A stretch of 64,000 bases of DNA from Terriglobia bacterium (GTDB lineage Bacteria; Acidobacteriota; Terriglobia; Terriglobales; Acidobacteriaceae), in assembly GCA_032252755.1 (NCBI GenBank), contig JAVUPY010000017.1, positions 124,001 to 188,000 on the forward strand, given 5' to 3'. Made by a program: the position numbers and the translations under genes. Below, one piece after another: positions 15,776 to 23,900 of this stretch. The notes beneath the pieces are model-generated. The model worked only from the letters and a program-made list of their open reading frames with translations, did not search any database and was not told the origin of the DNA. Within the stretch, counting starts at the first letter, position 1. Every line of letters starts with the position of its first letter.

Positions 15776-16263
15776 AAGAACCTTCGCACGATGCAATCGA
15801 GTGGCGGGAGTATCCCCGCATTCTTCCCGGTGAGTATCGGGCATATTGCCGATGGAGCAAGCGCTACAAAGACCCTGGGTTCCGGCGCTGGCTCTGCCTG
15901 TTAGGTTGGGACGTTCTCAGCCCTGACCTGCTGCGCGTGATTGCCCGCGTTCCCCTGTGGTTCTCGCTTGGCAGTGGAGAGAAACCGCAGGCGTCTCGCC
16001 GGGGCCATTACCTGAAAGAGTGGACCCGGGCAAACGGGGCGCCACCTGTTCGCGGTGACCGTCTCTCTCCCCGCGTCTTCGTTCACAGAATGGCAACCGT
16101 TCAGATTGGCGATACCGACAGCCCTGCTCCGTATTCAGTAGTAAAGCGCATCCTCGAATGGGAAACGGGGCGCGCCGGTTCTCCGGGTCACTCGTTCAGC
16201 AAGTCACACAATCAAGAAGAGCAAGCGAATAGGCCCGACAGATCAGAGGGTTTCAGGGAATGA
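15772..16263 (+). CDS. Conserved protein of phage/integrative elements, unknown function
   Basis: A 163-residue protein. The pattern GEYRAYCRWSKRYKDPGFRR, then WLCLLGWDVL, then a middle part with PLWFSLG, RRGHYLKEWTRANG and RGDRLSPRVFVHR, and finally PYSVVKRILEWETG matches, by memory, a protein family seen repeatedly in integrated elements, often beside small HTH proteins; no role is known to me. The tail after residue 135 is polar and probably disordered. It is the last gene of the overlapping operon 14986-16263. A hairpin follows at 16332. Confidence 0.65.
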   Translation: MKEPSHDAIEWREYPRILPGEYRAYCRWSKRYKDPGFRRWLCLLGWDVLSPDLLRVIARVPLWFSLGSGEKPQASRRGHYLKEWTRANGAPPVRGDRLSPRVFVHRMATVQIGDTDSPAPYSVVKRILEWETGRAGSPGHSFSKSHNQEEQANRPDRSEGFRE

Positions 16264-16331
16264 TTGTCAATTCGCTGGCTTCGGCCCGAGCCGGGGTCGA
16301 GGGTGCAACTCACTCCAGCGCACACCCAAGG

Positions 16332-16355
16332 GGCGGGCCTGTGATTAGGCCCGCC
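16332..16355. terminator. Strong hairpin between the element's operon and the integration module
   Basis: GGCGGGCC and GGCCCGCC pair perfectly around an eight-base loop. No T-run follows, so it could be a Rho-dependent or processing hairpin rather than an intrinsic terminator. It lies in a 196-base gap with no gene. Confidence 0.4.
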
Positions 16356-16459
16356 AAAGGCAAAAGCGGAGGATTCAATATCCGCCGCGTCCTTCTAACA
16401 GATTGATTGTAAACGAGCTACAAAGGTGCGTGACTTACACGTGACCGATATACAGGAGC

Positions 16460-16666
16460 ATGATGCAGGCGAAATCGACACCGAAACGGCTATTCCGGCT
16501 GAAAATGGCGGCCGAGTATCTGAGCGTGAGTCCGTGGAAATTGCGCCGTTTGATTTCCGATGGGAAACTGCCTGTGGTTCAGGATGGTGAGGGCGGGCCT
16601 TTCCTATTGGATGTGCGCGACTTAGACGGATTCGTAGAGCGAAACAAGTCTTTGATTTCCTTTTGA
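16460..16666 (+). CDS. Excisionase/AlpA-like helix-turn-helix protein
   Basis: A 68-residue MerR-type HTH protein: LFRLKMAAEYLSVSPWKLRR, then LISDGKLPVVQDGEGGPFLL, then DVRDLDGFVERNK, the pattern of HTH_17/excisionase family proteins. Such proteins direct excision by tyrosine recombinases or act as small activators. AGGAG lies four to seven bases before the tandem ATGs (16460 and 16463). It precedes the integrase by about 280 bases on the same strand, consistent with an Xis role. Confidence 0.8.
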   Translation: MMQAKSTPKRLFRLKMAAEYLSVSPWKLRRLISDGKLPVVQDGEGGPFLLDVRDLDGFVERNKSLISF

Positions 16667-16730
16667 TTTTTCGGGGAAATCAAATCGCTATTTTCTTGAC
16701 ATCTTGCCTAGCGTTACGTAAGATGAGTGC

Positions 16731-16949
16731 ATGAAGAAAAACCCAGCAGCACAGGCACTTGGGAAACTCGGAGGAAAGGCGCGGGCCAAGGCCCTGACCG
16801 CCTCCGAGCTTTCCGAGATCGGCAAAAAGGGGGCACAGGCGCGGAAGAAGAATCTCACAGCCGCGCAGCGCTCCGAGATCGCACGGAAGGCCGCACAAGC
16901 CCGCATAGCGAAGTACGGCCAACAGCAACGAAAGGAGAAACAGTCATGA
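16731..16949 (+). CDS. Small basic protein with two internal repeats, coupled to the integrase
   Basis: A 72-residue, Lys/Ala-rich protein with two copies of a pattern, LGGKARAKALTASELSEIGK and GAQARKKNLTAAQRSEIARK, followed by KAAQARIAKYG. Each unit is a short basic helix-loop-helix reminiscent of KGG-type repeats. The last four bases overlap the integrase ATG (ATGA at 16946), so the two are translationally coupled. Nucleic-acid binding, perhaps as an accessory in recombination, is inference. Confidence 0.7.
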   Translation: MKKNPAAQALGKLGGKARAKALTASELSEIGKKGAQARKKNLTAAQRSEIARKAAQARIAKYGQQQRKEKQS

Positions 16950-18166
16950 GGAAGAAAAAGGGAGAAGGGTGCATCTACCAGAGACCCGACTCCCCTGTTC
17001 TGTGGATGAAGTACTCCCGCAATGGTAAGACCTTTCGTGAATCCACGAAAACTGACGATCCCGATAAGGCCGGGAAGATGTTGAAGCGGCGCCTTGCCGA
17101 GATCATGACCGGAACCTTTGTGGGACCGAAGACTGAGCGCATCCGAGTCGATGAATTGGCCGATGATTTCCTCCGCGAATATCGGATCAATGGCCGCAAG
17201 AGCCTTGCCGATGTCGAGACGCGCTGGAATGCCCATCTAAAGCCATTCTTTGGCGTCCTGAGAGCCGTTGAAGTTGCGAGCAGTGTTATCGCTCGTTACG
17301 TCGATGCGCGCCAGCAGGAAGGCGCCAGCAACGCGACAATTAACCGCGAATTGGCCGCATTGAAACGGATGTTCCGATTGGGAATGTTGGCAACTCCTGC
17401 GAAGGTGCTCCGCCTCCCTGCTTTCCCCAAACTGAAAGAGAACAACGTGCGAAAGGGGTTTCTCGAGGATTCCCCGTATCGGAAGTTGGTAGAAGGTTCT
17501 GAACTGTGGTTCCGTACCCTTGTCGAGTGTGGCCGCACTTACGGTTGGCGCGTTTCGGAACTGTTGGGCCTCCGCAAACGGCAGGTCGATTTGGCGCAAC
17601 GTGTAATCCGCCTGGAACCGGGGACAACGAAGAACAGCGAAGGCCGCGAAGTGATCATGACGGATGTTGTTTACACGTTGCTAGCGGCGTGCGTGATCGG
17701 CAAGAAGGCCGACGATTTTGTGTTCACGCGGAAGAACGGAAAGCCTGTCCGCGATTTCCGAAACACTTGGGAGAACGCTTGCGTGCGTGCGGGAGTTGGA
17801 AAGATCGTTTGCGCTCGCTGTTTTGCTCCCAAGATCTCGGGCCAGCATTGCCCGAAGTGCAAAGCGAAGCACTCGAAGTACACGGGCCTCATCTTCCACG
17901 ATCTCCGCCGGACCGCAGCACGGAACCTCCGCCGCGCTGGAATCGCGGAAGGTGTGATCATGAGCATTGGCGGATGGAAGACTCGCTCCGTTTTCGAGCG
18001 CTACGCAATCGTGAGCCGGACGGATATTGCCGATGCCATGCGGAAACTCCAACAGACTGAAAAGGCCCTTGAGATAAGTCACGAATTGGTCACGTTGCCC
18101 ACCTCACAGAAAAGTGACCAACTTGCAGCGGCGCCAGCCGTTATGCAGAAGTTCCACACTGCCTGA
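16946..18166 (+). CDS. int: Tyrosine recombinase/integrase of the element
   Basis: A 406-residue phage-type integrase that should catalyse integration into and excision from tRNA-Leu. N-terminal arm/core-binding part (residues 1-165): QRPDSPVLWMKYSRNGKTFR is the AP2-like arm-binding motif, then a SAM-like helical domain. Catalytic domain: Arg in GRTYGWRVSELLGLRKRQVD, the H-x-x-R box HDLRRTAARNLRRAG, and GGWKTRSVFERYAIVS with Trp in the last-His position and the Tyr nucleophile. Between the first Arg and HDLRR is CARCFAPKISGQHCPKCKAK, a four-Cys insert that may bind zinc. The frame is open upstream to 16727, but the ATG at 16946 is coupled to the previous gene and begins the conserved part. 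It ends eight bases before the right attachment repeat. Confidence 0.92.
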   Translation: MRKKKGEGCIYQRPDSPVLWMKYSRNGKTFRESTKTDDPDKAGKMLKRRLAEIMTGTFVGPKTERIRVDELADDFLREYRINGRKSLADVETRWNAHLKPFFGVLRAVEVASSVIARYVDARQQEGASNATINRELAALKRMFRLGMLATPAKVLRLPAFPKLKENNVRKGFLEDSPYRKLVEGSELWFRTLVECGRTYGWRVSELLGLRKRQVDLAQRVIRLEPGTTKNSEGREVIMTDVVYTLLAACVIGKKADDFVFTRKNGKPVRDFRNTWENACVRAGVGKIVCARCFAPKISGQHCPKCKAKHSKYTGLIFHDLRRTAARNLRRAGIAEGVIMSIGGWKTRSVFERYAIVSRTDIADAMRKLQQTEKALEISHELVTLPTSQKSDQLAAAPAVMQKFHTA

Positions 18167-18174
18167 TGTTTAGG

Positions 18175-18234
18175 TGGTGCCGGGAGGGGGGGTCGAACCC
18201 CCACGAGGGGTGAACCTCGGCGGATTTTGAGTCC
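18175..18234. repeat. Right attachment site (attR), 60-base direct repeat inside tRNA-Leu
   Basis: Identical to 11931-11990. It begins exactly at the encoded CCA of tRNA-Leu (minus strand) and ends in the anticodon stem, so integration leaves the tRNA intact on this side. Confidence 0.9.
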
Positions 18235-18263
18235 GCTGCGTCTGCCAGTTCCGCCATCCCGGC
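18175..18263 (-). tRNA. tRNA-Leu (anticodon CAA)
   Basis: 89 bases including an encoded CCA. Acceptor stem GCCGGGA pairs with TCCCGGC; the D arm starts TGGCGGAACTGGCAGACGC; the anticodon loop CTCAAAA gives CAA (reads TTG); a long class II variable arm (GAGGTTCACCCCTC region) and a GGTTCGACCC T arm follow. The gene is the integration target of the element. Confidence 0.95.
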
Positions 18264-18408
18264 AAAAGGAAGGCATATTCAGTATCGCACAAGAGGAGTG
18301 GGATACAAATGCCCTGAACGCACCTCAAACTCAGGCACCGCGGGGCCCCTGCAAAAGCGGAGGCGGCGGACGGCAACTCGGGAGATGCCTTTTCGGCTCG
18401 AAAGAAGG

Positions 18409-18864
18409 ATGAAAAGGAGAGTAAGCGGGAAGAGCGGTTTTCTACAGCACCATTCCCTGAGTCTCGTGGCGTGCTCGATCCTGGTTTCGTGGATTTTGTT
18501 GTATCGCGTGTTCGACTCGAAAACTCATTGGGGCTCGTTTTTTGGAAATGCGATTGCCGACTGGACCGGGGTACTCGTGATGGTGTTGGCAACCAAGCAC
18601 CTGTATGAAAGCGGGTCTGAAGAGAGTAACGAACCGCCGGCCGGATTCTTTCCTGCCGCATTCCGCATCGTGCAGAAACATTCGCTGACGATTTTTCTGG
18701 TCATGACGGGAGCGGGGTGGATCTTGCTTTTCATGAGGTCGGATCCGACGGGTAAGTGGGGCCAGGTTGTCAGCAACATAGTGTCTGAATGGACCCAACT
18801 GCTGGGACTCGTACTTCTCACCAAGAAATTACGAGAGTGGCACTCGAAGGAGAGCAAACCCTAG
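18409..18864 (+). CDS. Small membrane protein, unknown function
   Basis: About 151 residues with four membrane segments arranged as two similar halves: HSLSLVACSILVSWILLYRV with WGSFFGNAIADWTGVLVMVL, and HSLTIFLVMTGAGWILLFMR with WGQVVSNIVSEWTQLLGLVL. The internal duplication (HSL...W...WG....I..WT) is clear by eye. No family is recognised. The start is uncertain: ATG at 18409 follows AGAAGG very closely, and an in-frame ATG at 18385 is an alternative. It lies just outside the integrated element, transcribed away from the tRNA. Confidence 0.6.
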   Translation: MKRRVSGKSGFLQHHSLSLVACSILVSWILLYRVFDSKTHWGSFFGNAIADWTGVLVMVLATKHLYESGSEESNEPPAGFFPAAFRIVQKHSLTIFLVMTGAGWILLFMRSDPTGKWGQVVSNIVSEWTQLLGLVLLTKKLREWHSKESKP

Positions 18865-18954
18865 TTTTTTCGTCGTTCATTCCTCGTCCTTCGATAGCGA
18901 TTACAAATGGCTTGCGCTACGAAGACGAAGAACAGAACAGGAGAAAGAAGCCAT

Positions 18955-20097
18955 TCAATCTTTTAGTATCTGGCGCGAAATCACCATACGCTGGATTTCG
19001 CTGGTGCCTTCGCCGATGGTGCAGAGCTTGACGTCGCGGTAGAACTTTTCTGCCGGATAATCTTTGATAAAGCCGTAGCCGCCGTGGATCTGGACGGCTT
19101 CGTTAGCGACGCGCACGGCGACCTCGCTGGTATAGAGCTTGGCCATCGAAGACTCGAGCGTAGTCTTCTTGTGATTGTCCTTGAGCCAGGCGGAGCGCAG
19201 GGTCAGGAGCCGCGCCGCGTCGATCTCGGTAGCCATGTCTGCGAGTTTCCATTGGATCGCCTGGAATTCGCTGATGGCTTGGCCGAACTGTTTGCGCTGC
19301 TTGCTGTACTTGAGCGCCGATTCGTAAGCGCCCTGCGCCATACCGAGCCCGAGCGCGGCAATCGAGATTCGCCCGCCATCGAGGACCCGCATGGCGTCGA
19401 TAAAGCCCTGACCTTCCTGCCCGAGAAGGTTTTCGGCAGGAATCTCGCAATCTTCGAAGATCAGCTCCGAGGTGTCACTGGCACGCAGGCCGAGTTTGTT
19501 CTCTTTCTTTCCCGGCCGGAAGCCCTTGGTTCCCTTCTCCACTATGAACGCGGAAAGACCATGCGTATGGGCGGCTTTGTCGGTTACGGCGATGACAACG
19601 TAAACGTCCGCGTGAGCGCCGTTGGTGATGAAGGTCTTGGTTCCGTTGAGCACCCATTTGTCGCCCTTGCGAACGGCCGCGCAACGAGCGCCGCCAGCAT
19701 CCGAACCGGAGCCGGGTTCGGTCAATCCCCATGCGCCAAGAAATTCTCCGCTGGCGAGTTTCGGAACGTACTTCTGCTTCTGCGCCTCAGTGCCGGCGAT
19801 GAAGATGTGATTCGAGCAAAGCGAGGTATGGGCCGCGACGATGATACCGACGGAACCGTCTACCCGTGAGAGCTCTTCGACGGCAATCACGTACTCGATG
19901 TATCCCATTCCGGCGCCGCCGTACTCGGCCGGAAAGATAACGCCCATGATGCCCATATTTCCGAGTTCTTTCACAATCTCGGACGGAAAATGCGAAGCTT
20001 CATCCCACTCCAGAACGTGCGGCCCAATTTCGCGCTCCGCGAACTCGCGGATACTCTTTCGCAGTTGTTGCTGCTCATCATTCAGTTGAAAATCCAT
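18955..20097 (-). CDS. Acyl-CoA dehydrogenase
   Basis: A 380-residue FAD flavoenzyme that introduces a trans-2 double bond into acyl-CoA, passing electrons to ETF. The usual order is seen: N-terminal helical domain ([20 protein letters not shown]), middle beta domain with [16 protein letters not shown] and the [15 protein letters not shown] flavin stretch, and C-terminal helical domain with [20 protein letters not shown] and [13 protein letters not shown]. The Glu in GEGTSE is at the catalytic-base position of short-chain (SCAD-like) enzymes. Length is normal. No other beta-oxidation gene is adjacent. The exact acyl chain cannot be told; short/branched-chain or butyryl-CoA dehydrogenase type is most likely. 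Confidence 0.95.
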   Translation of the reverse strand: MDFQLNDEQQQLRKSIREFAEREIGPHVLEWDEASHFPSEIVKELGNMGIMGVIFPAEYGGAGMGYIEYVIAVEELSRVDGSVGIIVAAHTSLCSNHIFIAGTEAQKQKYVPKLASGEFLGAWGLTEPGSGSDAGGARCAAVRKGDKWVLNGTKTFITNGAHADVYVVIAVTDKAAHTHGLSAFIVEKGTKGFRPGKKENKLGLRASDTSELIFEDCEIPAENLLGQEGQGFIDAMRVLDGGRISIAALGLGMAQGAYESALKYSKQRKQFGQAISEFQAIQWKLADMATEIDAARLLTLRSAWLKDNHKKTTLESSMAKLYTSEVAVRVANEAVQIHGGYGFIKDYPAEKFYRDVKLCTIGEGTSEIQRMVISRQILKD

Positions 20098-20318
20098 ACG
20101 GGCAGGCTCCGGGCGAGAATTCTTACAGCTAATGGACTAATAAGAAGAACTAATACTTATATCATACCTAGGCGCAGACGGAACCCTCGGTAGATAAGAA
20201 TCTCGGCGCCGCGCAAACGAAGATCGAGCGGTATCAGCTATTTCGCAGTATGAGGGAGGATAGGCAGACGGCGAGGATGAAGTATTGTATCGATTCCCAG
20301 ATTGTGCCGAGTTTTCTG

Positions 20319-20567
20319 CTAGAACGAGCGCGTTTCCCAAACCTTGGCGCGAACGCGGCTGATCAGGGCATTGTCGTCCAGAAGGCGTTTTTCCTGCTTG
20401 AACGAATAGACCTGGGACCCATTAACCTCGATCGCAAGGTCGCCCGAGGCCCAAGCCATGCGCGGTTGCATACCCCGCATGATCAGCATCTTGCGAAGAC
20501 GCTTGGCGGTGCTGCGAAGGTTGAATTCCCAGAAGCAACGGCGAATGGTGATTTGGTGTGTGGCCAT
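20319..20567 (-). CDS. Rdx/SelW-like small protein lacking the redox CxxC
   Basis: An 82-residue protein. The pattern ITIRRCFWEFNLRSTAKRLR, then SGDLAIEVNGSQVYSFKQEK, then RLLDDNALISRV resembles the SelW/Rdx thioredoxin-like family (strand, helix, then 'G-x-F-E-V-x-V-N-G-x-x-V-x-S'). In that family the first loop has CxxC or CxxU; here it reads CFWEF with a single Cys, so a redox role is doubtful. A strong GGGGGAG ribosome binding site sits eight bases before the ATG. The family link is weak and by eye. Confidence 0.5.
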   Translation of the reverse strand: MATHQITIRRCFWEFNLRSTAKRLRKMLIMRGMQPRMAWASGDLAIEVNGSQVYSFKQEKRLLDDNALISRVRAKVWETRSF

Positions 20568-20775
20568 TTTGCTGTCTCCCCCACCTATGCGGAGCGTAGA
20601 TTTTTAGCCCACCACGGGAAGAAGCTACATCAACTTCCGATCAGAAAAGAGTAAAAAATCCGGCGGGATAATTACGAACGTAATCGCGCGATCGGGCAAT
20701 CTGGTAATCGGGTTGAGGAAGATAGAGAGCCCGCCATGCATCGTTTTTCCGTTACGCGAGTTCCAGATTACCCGT

Positions 20776-21246
20776 TTAAACGCAGGGTGGGGTCCAGTTG
20801 GCGATCCGGCTGTTGGCTTCCGCTTCACGCTTGATGTGGCCGAGCAGGTGGTGAACTCCTTCTTCAATCAAGCTTTTGGCTTTGGGACCGAGGAGGAGCA
20901 GAGGTGCACCGGAGTATTGCTGCAGCGTGCGAATTTCGGTGTCGTCGTTGGGTAGGAGTTTGAAGATGAACCATTGCTCTCCGGAAACGCCGCTGCCACT
21001 GGCCCGCCAGTGAATCAGGATAGGCTTCTCGGCTTCCACAATCTCGGGCACAAGCGTATAGGGTATCGGCTTATGCAGTTTGATCCGAAACCGCGACCCC
21101 GCGGTCCACGGCTCGCCTCTAACCCATTCCGCCGAGTCGATCGCTTCGCGATCGAACTGAGGCCATCGGCGTATGTCCTGAATGGCCAGCCACACATCAT
21201 CCGGATGACAGTGAGCAATTACGGAATGATCAATTTGAATGGACAT
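20776..21246 (-). CDS. SRPBCC (START-like) family protein
   Basis: A 156-residue protein of the polyketide-cyclase/dehydrase-like helix-grip fold. The N-terminus IDHSVIAHCHPDDVWLAIQD, IRRWPQFDREAIDSAEWV, then RFRIKLHKP, the beta-strand IHWRASGSGVSGEQWFIFKL and the C-terminal helix KSLIEEGVHHLLGHIKREAE match the family order. Members bind hydrophobic ligands; the ligand here cannot be told. It is monocistronic by position, with about 146 bases to the threonine aldolase gene upstream on the same strand. Confidence 0.8.
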   Translation of the reverse strand: MSIQIDHSVIAHCHPDDVWLAIQDIRRWPQFDREAIDSAEWVRGEPWTAGSRFRIKLHKPIPYTLVPEIVEAEKPILIHWRASGSGVSGEQWFIFKLLPNDDTEIRTLQQYSGAPLLLLGPKAKSLIEEGVHHLLGHIKREAEANSRIANWTPPCV

Positions 21247-21392
21247 GTAACTACAGTTGCACGTCGCCGTTTGTCAGTTGCTTATGCATACTTCAATCTT
21301 TGCAAACCCACACGGAGAGCGACTTCTAAATATAGTGATGCTTGATACCTTGAAAAGGACGAAGAATTTTGCGATCGCAAACTGCGGCCAAT

Positions 21393-22478
21393 TCACGCAT
21401 GCGCGCGCGCGCCGCAAATCGCTTCGACCGCTTCCAGGGCCCGTTGACAGTCGGCGCGGTTTACGTCGCAATGAGTTACGAAACGCATCAGTTCGCGATT
21501 CACGGCACCAGCCAGGACATTGTGCTCGGCGAGTCGCTTGGAGAACTCCTGCGCGGTAACACCGGTCCCACTTATGTCGAATACGAGGATATTCGTCTGA
21601 ACGGTCTTCAAGTCGATCTTGATGCCGGGAACTTTCGAAAGACCTTCCGCGAGGAACTTGGCGTTGTCATGGTCTTCATAAAGACGTGATGGAGATTTTT
21701 CGAGCGCGATCAGGCCGGCAGCGGCCAGGATTCCAGCCTGGCGCATGCCGCCACCGAGCGTTTTGCGGACAGAACGCGCACCCGTGATGAACTCTTTCGA
21801 GCCAACCAGGAGGGAGCCGACTGGCGCACCGAGTCCCTTGGAGAGACAGAACATCACCGAATCGAACTTACGGGTGAGTTCGGCGACGGGTTTGCCAAGC
21901 GCAGAGGATGCGTTGAAGATGCGAGCGCCATCAAGGTGGACCTTCAAGCCGATCTCATGAGCGTGGTCGCAGACGTCGTCCATGACCTCCTGCGGAATGC
22001 ACACTCCGCCCGCCATGTTGGCCGTATTCTCCAGCACGATAAGACCCGTCGGCGCGTAATAGTAAATCGGCGGCGAAATCTTGGACTGGATGAGGTCCCA
22101 CGTGAGGTAACCCTCGGGCGAGTAGATAGTGCGGGGTGAGCAGGCGCTGAACAGCGACATCATGCCCATCTCGTAGTTGTAGACGTGGGCACGCTGCTCG
22201 CAGATGACTTCCTGCCCGGGCCGCGTGTGCAGTTTGATGGCAATCTGGTTGCCCATCGAGCCGCTAGGAACAAAAATCGCGGCTTCACGACTGAAAATCT
22301 CGGCGGCACGAGTTTCCAGACGATTGATCGTAGGATCTTCGCCGTAGACGTCGTCGCCGACCTCGGCCTCGGCCATCGCATGTCGCATCTCGTCGGTGGG
22401 AAGCGTAACGGTGTCGCTACGCAGATCGATCTTGTGAGGTTTGAACTTGGGAGAATTTGCACACGGAATACCGGTCAT
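21393..22478 (-). CDS. ltaE: Low-specificity L-threonine aldolase
   Basis: A PLP enzyme that cleaves L-threonine/allo-threonine to glycine and acetaldehyde. 361 residues, normal length. The N-terminal [59 protein letters not shown] and [14 protein letters not shown] (PLP Lys in SKG) motifs are all present. It is followed on the same strand, 146 bases downstream, by the SRPBCC gene. The first ten residues before KIDLRSD are unusual for the family and the true start may be slightly downstream. Confidence 0.93.
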   Translation of the reverse strand: MTGIPCANSPKFKPHKIDLRSDTVTLPTDEMRHAMAEAEVGDDVYGEDPTINRLETRAAEIFSREAAIFVPSGSMGNQIAIKLHTRPGQEVICEQRAHVYNYEMGMMSLFSACSPRTIYSPEGYLTWDLIQSKISPPIYYYAPTGLIVLENTANMAGGVCIPQEVMDDVCDHAHEIGLKVHLDGARIFNASSALGKPVAELTRKFDSVMFCLSKGLGAPVGSLLVGSKEFITGARSVRKTLGGGMRQAGILAAAGLIALEKSPSRLYEDHDNAKFLAEGLSKVPGIKIDLKTVQTNILVFDISGTGVTAQEFSKRLAEHNVLAGAVNRELMRFVTHCDVNRADCQRALEAVEAICGARAHA

Positions 22479-22531
22479 CGGGGCCTCTCATGGAAAGATT
22501 AACGCAAAGAACGCTGCGGACGCTGAGAAAA

Positions 22532-23791
22532 CTAATCGACGAGGAAGCGGGAGAAGACTTCATTGGATAGGAGGCGTCCGCGGTCTGTGAGTCGAAGCCA
22601 GTTCTCATCGGTTGAAAGCAGGCCTGATCCCGTCAATTCGCTGATTTGTTCGCGATAGCGGTCGACGGCGTCGCGGCCAAAGTCGTTCGCGAGGGTGTTG
22701 AGATTCACTCCGCGGTTCAGGCGAAGACCGAGGAAGAAGGTTTCTTCCAGAGCATTCTTGTCGGCTACCTCAGTGAGGGTGAGTGGGGCACCGGCGAGGA
22801 GCGCGTCAATGTTATCGCTGGTGGCGAAACGAACGGCCGTGTGTGACGGATCCGGGCGAGAAGCGCAGAGCATCGAGTGAGCATCGACGCCGAAACCGAG
22901 GTAGGGCTGACGAAGCCAATATTTGAGATTGTGGCGCGAAGCGTGGAAAGGGAGCAAATGGGCCTTTGACTCCGCGCTTTCTTCGCTACGCTCAGGATGA
23001 CACGTCCCAGGGTTAGGAGCGAATTTCGTGTTCCGCGCAAAATTGGATATCTCGTACTGGTGGATTCCGGCGACCTTCAGGGTTTCGCAGGCTTTCAGGT
23101 ATAAGTCGGCGACGAGGTCGTCGTCAGGGACATGGTGGGCGTGGTATCGGGTGCCACCGGCGATGAGTTCACGGCCCAGGCGGGAATCCTCATCGACTTC
23201 GAGCATGTATACGCTGACGTGCGGAACGCCAGTCGCAATCGTCTGCGCGAGCGAGTAGTCCCAGGATTCAGCGGTCTGGTGCGGCAGCCCAGCGATCAGG
23301 TCGAGCGAAATTTCCGCGATCCCGGCCGCTCGCAAGTTGGCAATATCAGCAAGCGTGATCTCGCGAGTGTGTAGCCGCCCTACCGAGCGCGACTCCTGGT
23401 CAACAAAGGACTGCATTCCGAGAGACACACGGTTTACGCCTGAGTCCACGAGGACTGTCAGGATTTCCGGCGATAGCGTGCCGGGAGCGACCTCGACCGT
23501 GATCTCGGAACCGGGCAGCACGTCGAAGTTGTCGCGGACTGAGCGGAACAGGGTTACGAGCTGGTCGGGAGCTAAGACGCTCGGGGTTCCGCCGCCCAGG
23601 TAGACGGAATCGACCTCACGTTCAAACCTGCCGCCCATCTCCTTCGCGACCTGCTCGGCTCGCGCCAGTTCTCTTTCCATGTACCCGACATAGCTGTCGA
23701 ACAGTGGGCGCGAGAACACCCCCGATGCGAAGTTGCAGAACGAACACTTCGTCCGGCAGAACGGAACCGAGAGGTAAAGGCCGAGGGGCAT
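22532..23791 (-). CDS. hemW: HemW-like radical SAM protein (heme chaperone) carrying a repeat insertion
   Basis: A 419-residue coproporphyrinogen-III-oxidase-like radical SAM protein; family members deliver heme and are not themselves oxidases. The cluster motif CRTKCSFCNF (residues 12-21) is CxxxCxxC plus Cys, the HemW type. SVYLGGGTPSVL, GVNRVSLGMQSF, YEISNFARN and SRHNLKYW are conserved. Between YEISNFARN and SRHNLKYW there are about 30 extra residues, including CHPERSEESAESK, the translation of a widespread intergenic repeat inserted in frame. The C-terminal HemN domain (LEETFFLGLRLNRGVNL, LRLTDRGRLLSNEVFSRFL) is intact. It lies 53 bases upstream of ltaE on the same strand and could be co-transcribed. 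Confidence 0.92.
   Translation of the reverse strand: MPLGLYLSVPFCRTKCSFCNFASGVFSRPLFDSYVGYMERELARAEQVAKEMGGRFEREVDSVYLGGGTPSVLAPDQLVTLFRSVRDNFDVLPGSEITVEVAPGTLSPEILTVLVDSGVNRVSLGMQSFVDQESRSVGRLHTREITLADIANLRAAGIAEISLDLIAGLPHQTAESWDYSLAQTIATGVPHVSVYMLEVDEDSRLGRELIAGGTRYHAHHVPDDDLVADLYLKACETLKVAGIHQYEISNFARNTKFAPNPGTCHPERSEESAESKAHLLPFHASRHNLKYWLRQPYLGFGVDAHSMLCASRPDPSHTAVRFATSDNIDALLAGAPLTLTEVADKNALEETFFLGLRLNRGVNLNTLANDFGRDAVDRYREQISELTGSGLLSTDENWLRLTDRGRLLSNEVFSRFLVD
22964..23003. repeat. HPERSEES-type dispersed repeat inside hemW
   Basis: About 40 bases that on the minus strand translate to CHPERSEESAESK within hemW. I recognise this string as the translation of a dispersed repeat found between genes in many bacterial genomes. 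The insertion keeps the frame. Its flanks (about 22940-23030) also lack counterparts in ordinary HemW proteins. Confidence 0.6.
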
Positions 23792-23900
23792 AGGAACATC
23801 TTAAATCGGGCAATCACGCCACCGGGCCCGAATCGCCCAATGGCGCGATTCCTTATCTGCTGCGACCAAAATGCCGTTTCCACGTCTAAAATAGGAACGG

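Larger units (their letters stand above)
11931..18234. mobile_element. Integrative element inserted at the 3' end of tRNA-Leu(CAA)
   Basis: A 6.2-kb element bounded by perfect 60-base direct repeats. The right repeat is the last 60 bases of an intact tRNA-Leu gene, the left is the matching tRNA 3' fragment. A tyrosine recombinase ends eight bases before the right repeat, with an excisionase-like HTH gene and a small basic protein upstream. Other content: a two-gene membrane/secreted unit, a Cys-rich protein, a hypothetical protein and a four-gene overlapping operon with an HTH protein. No conjugation, replication-initiator or phage structural genes are seen, so it is an integrative element that may need a helper, or a degraded larger one. 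Confidence 0.88.
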
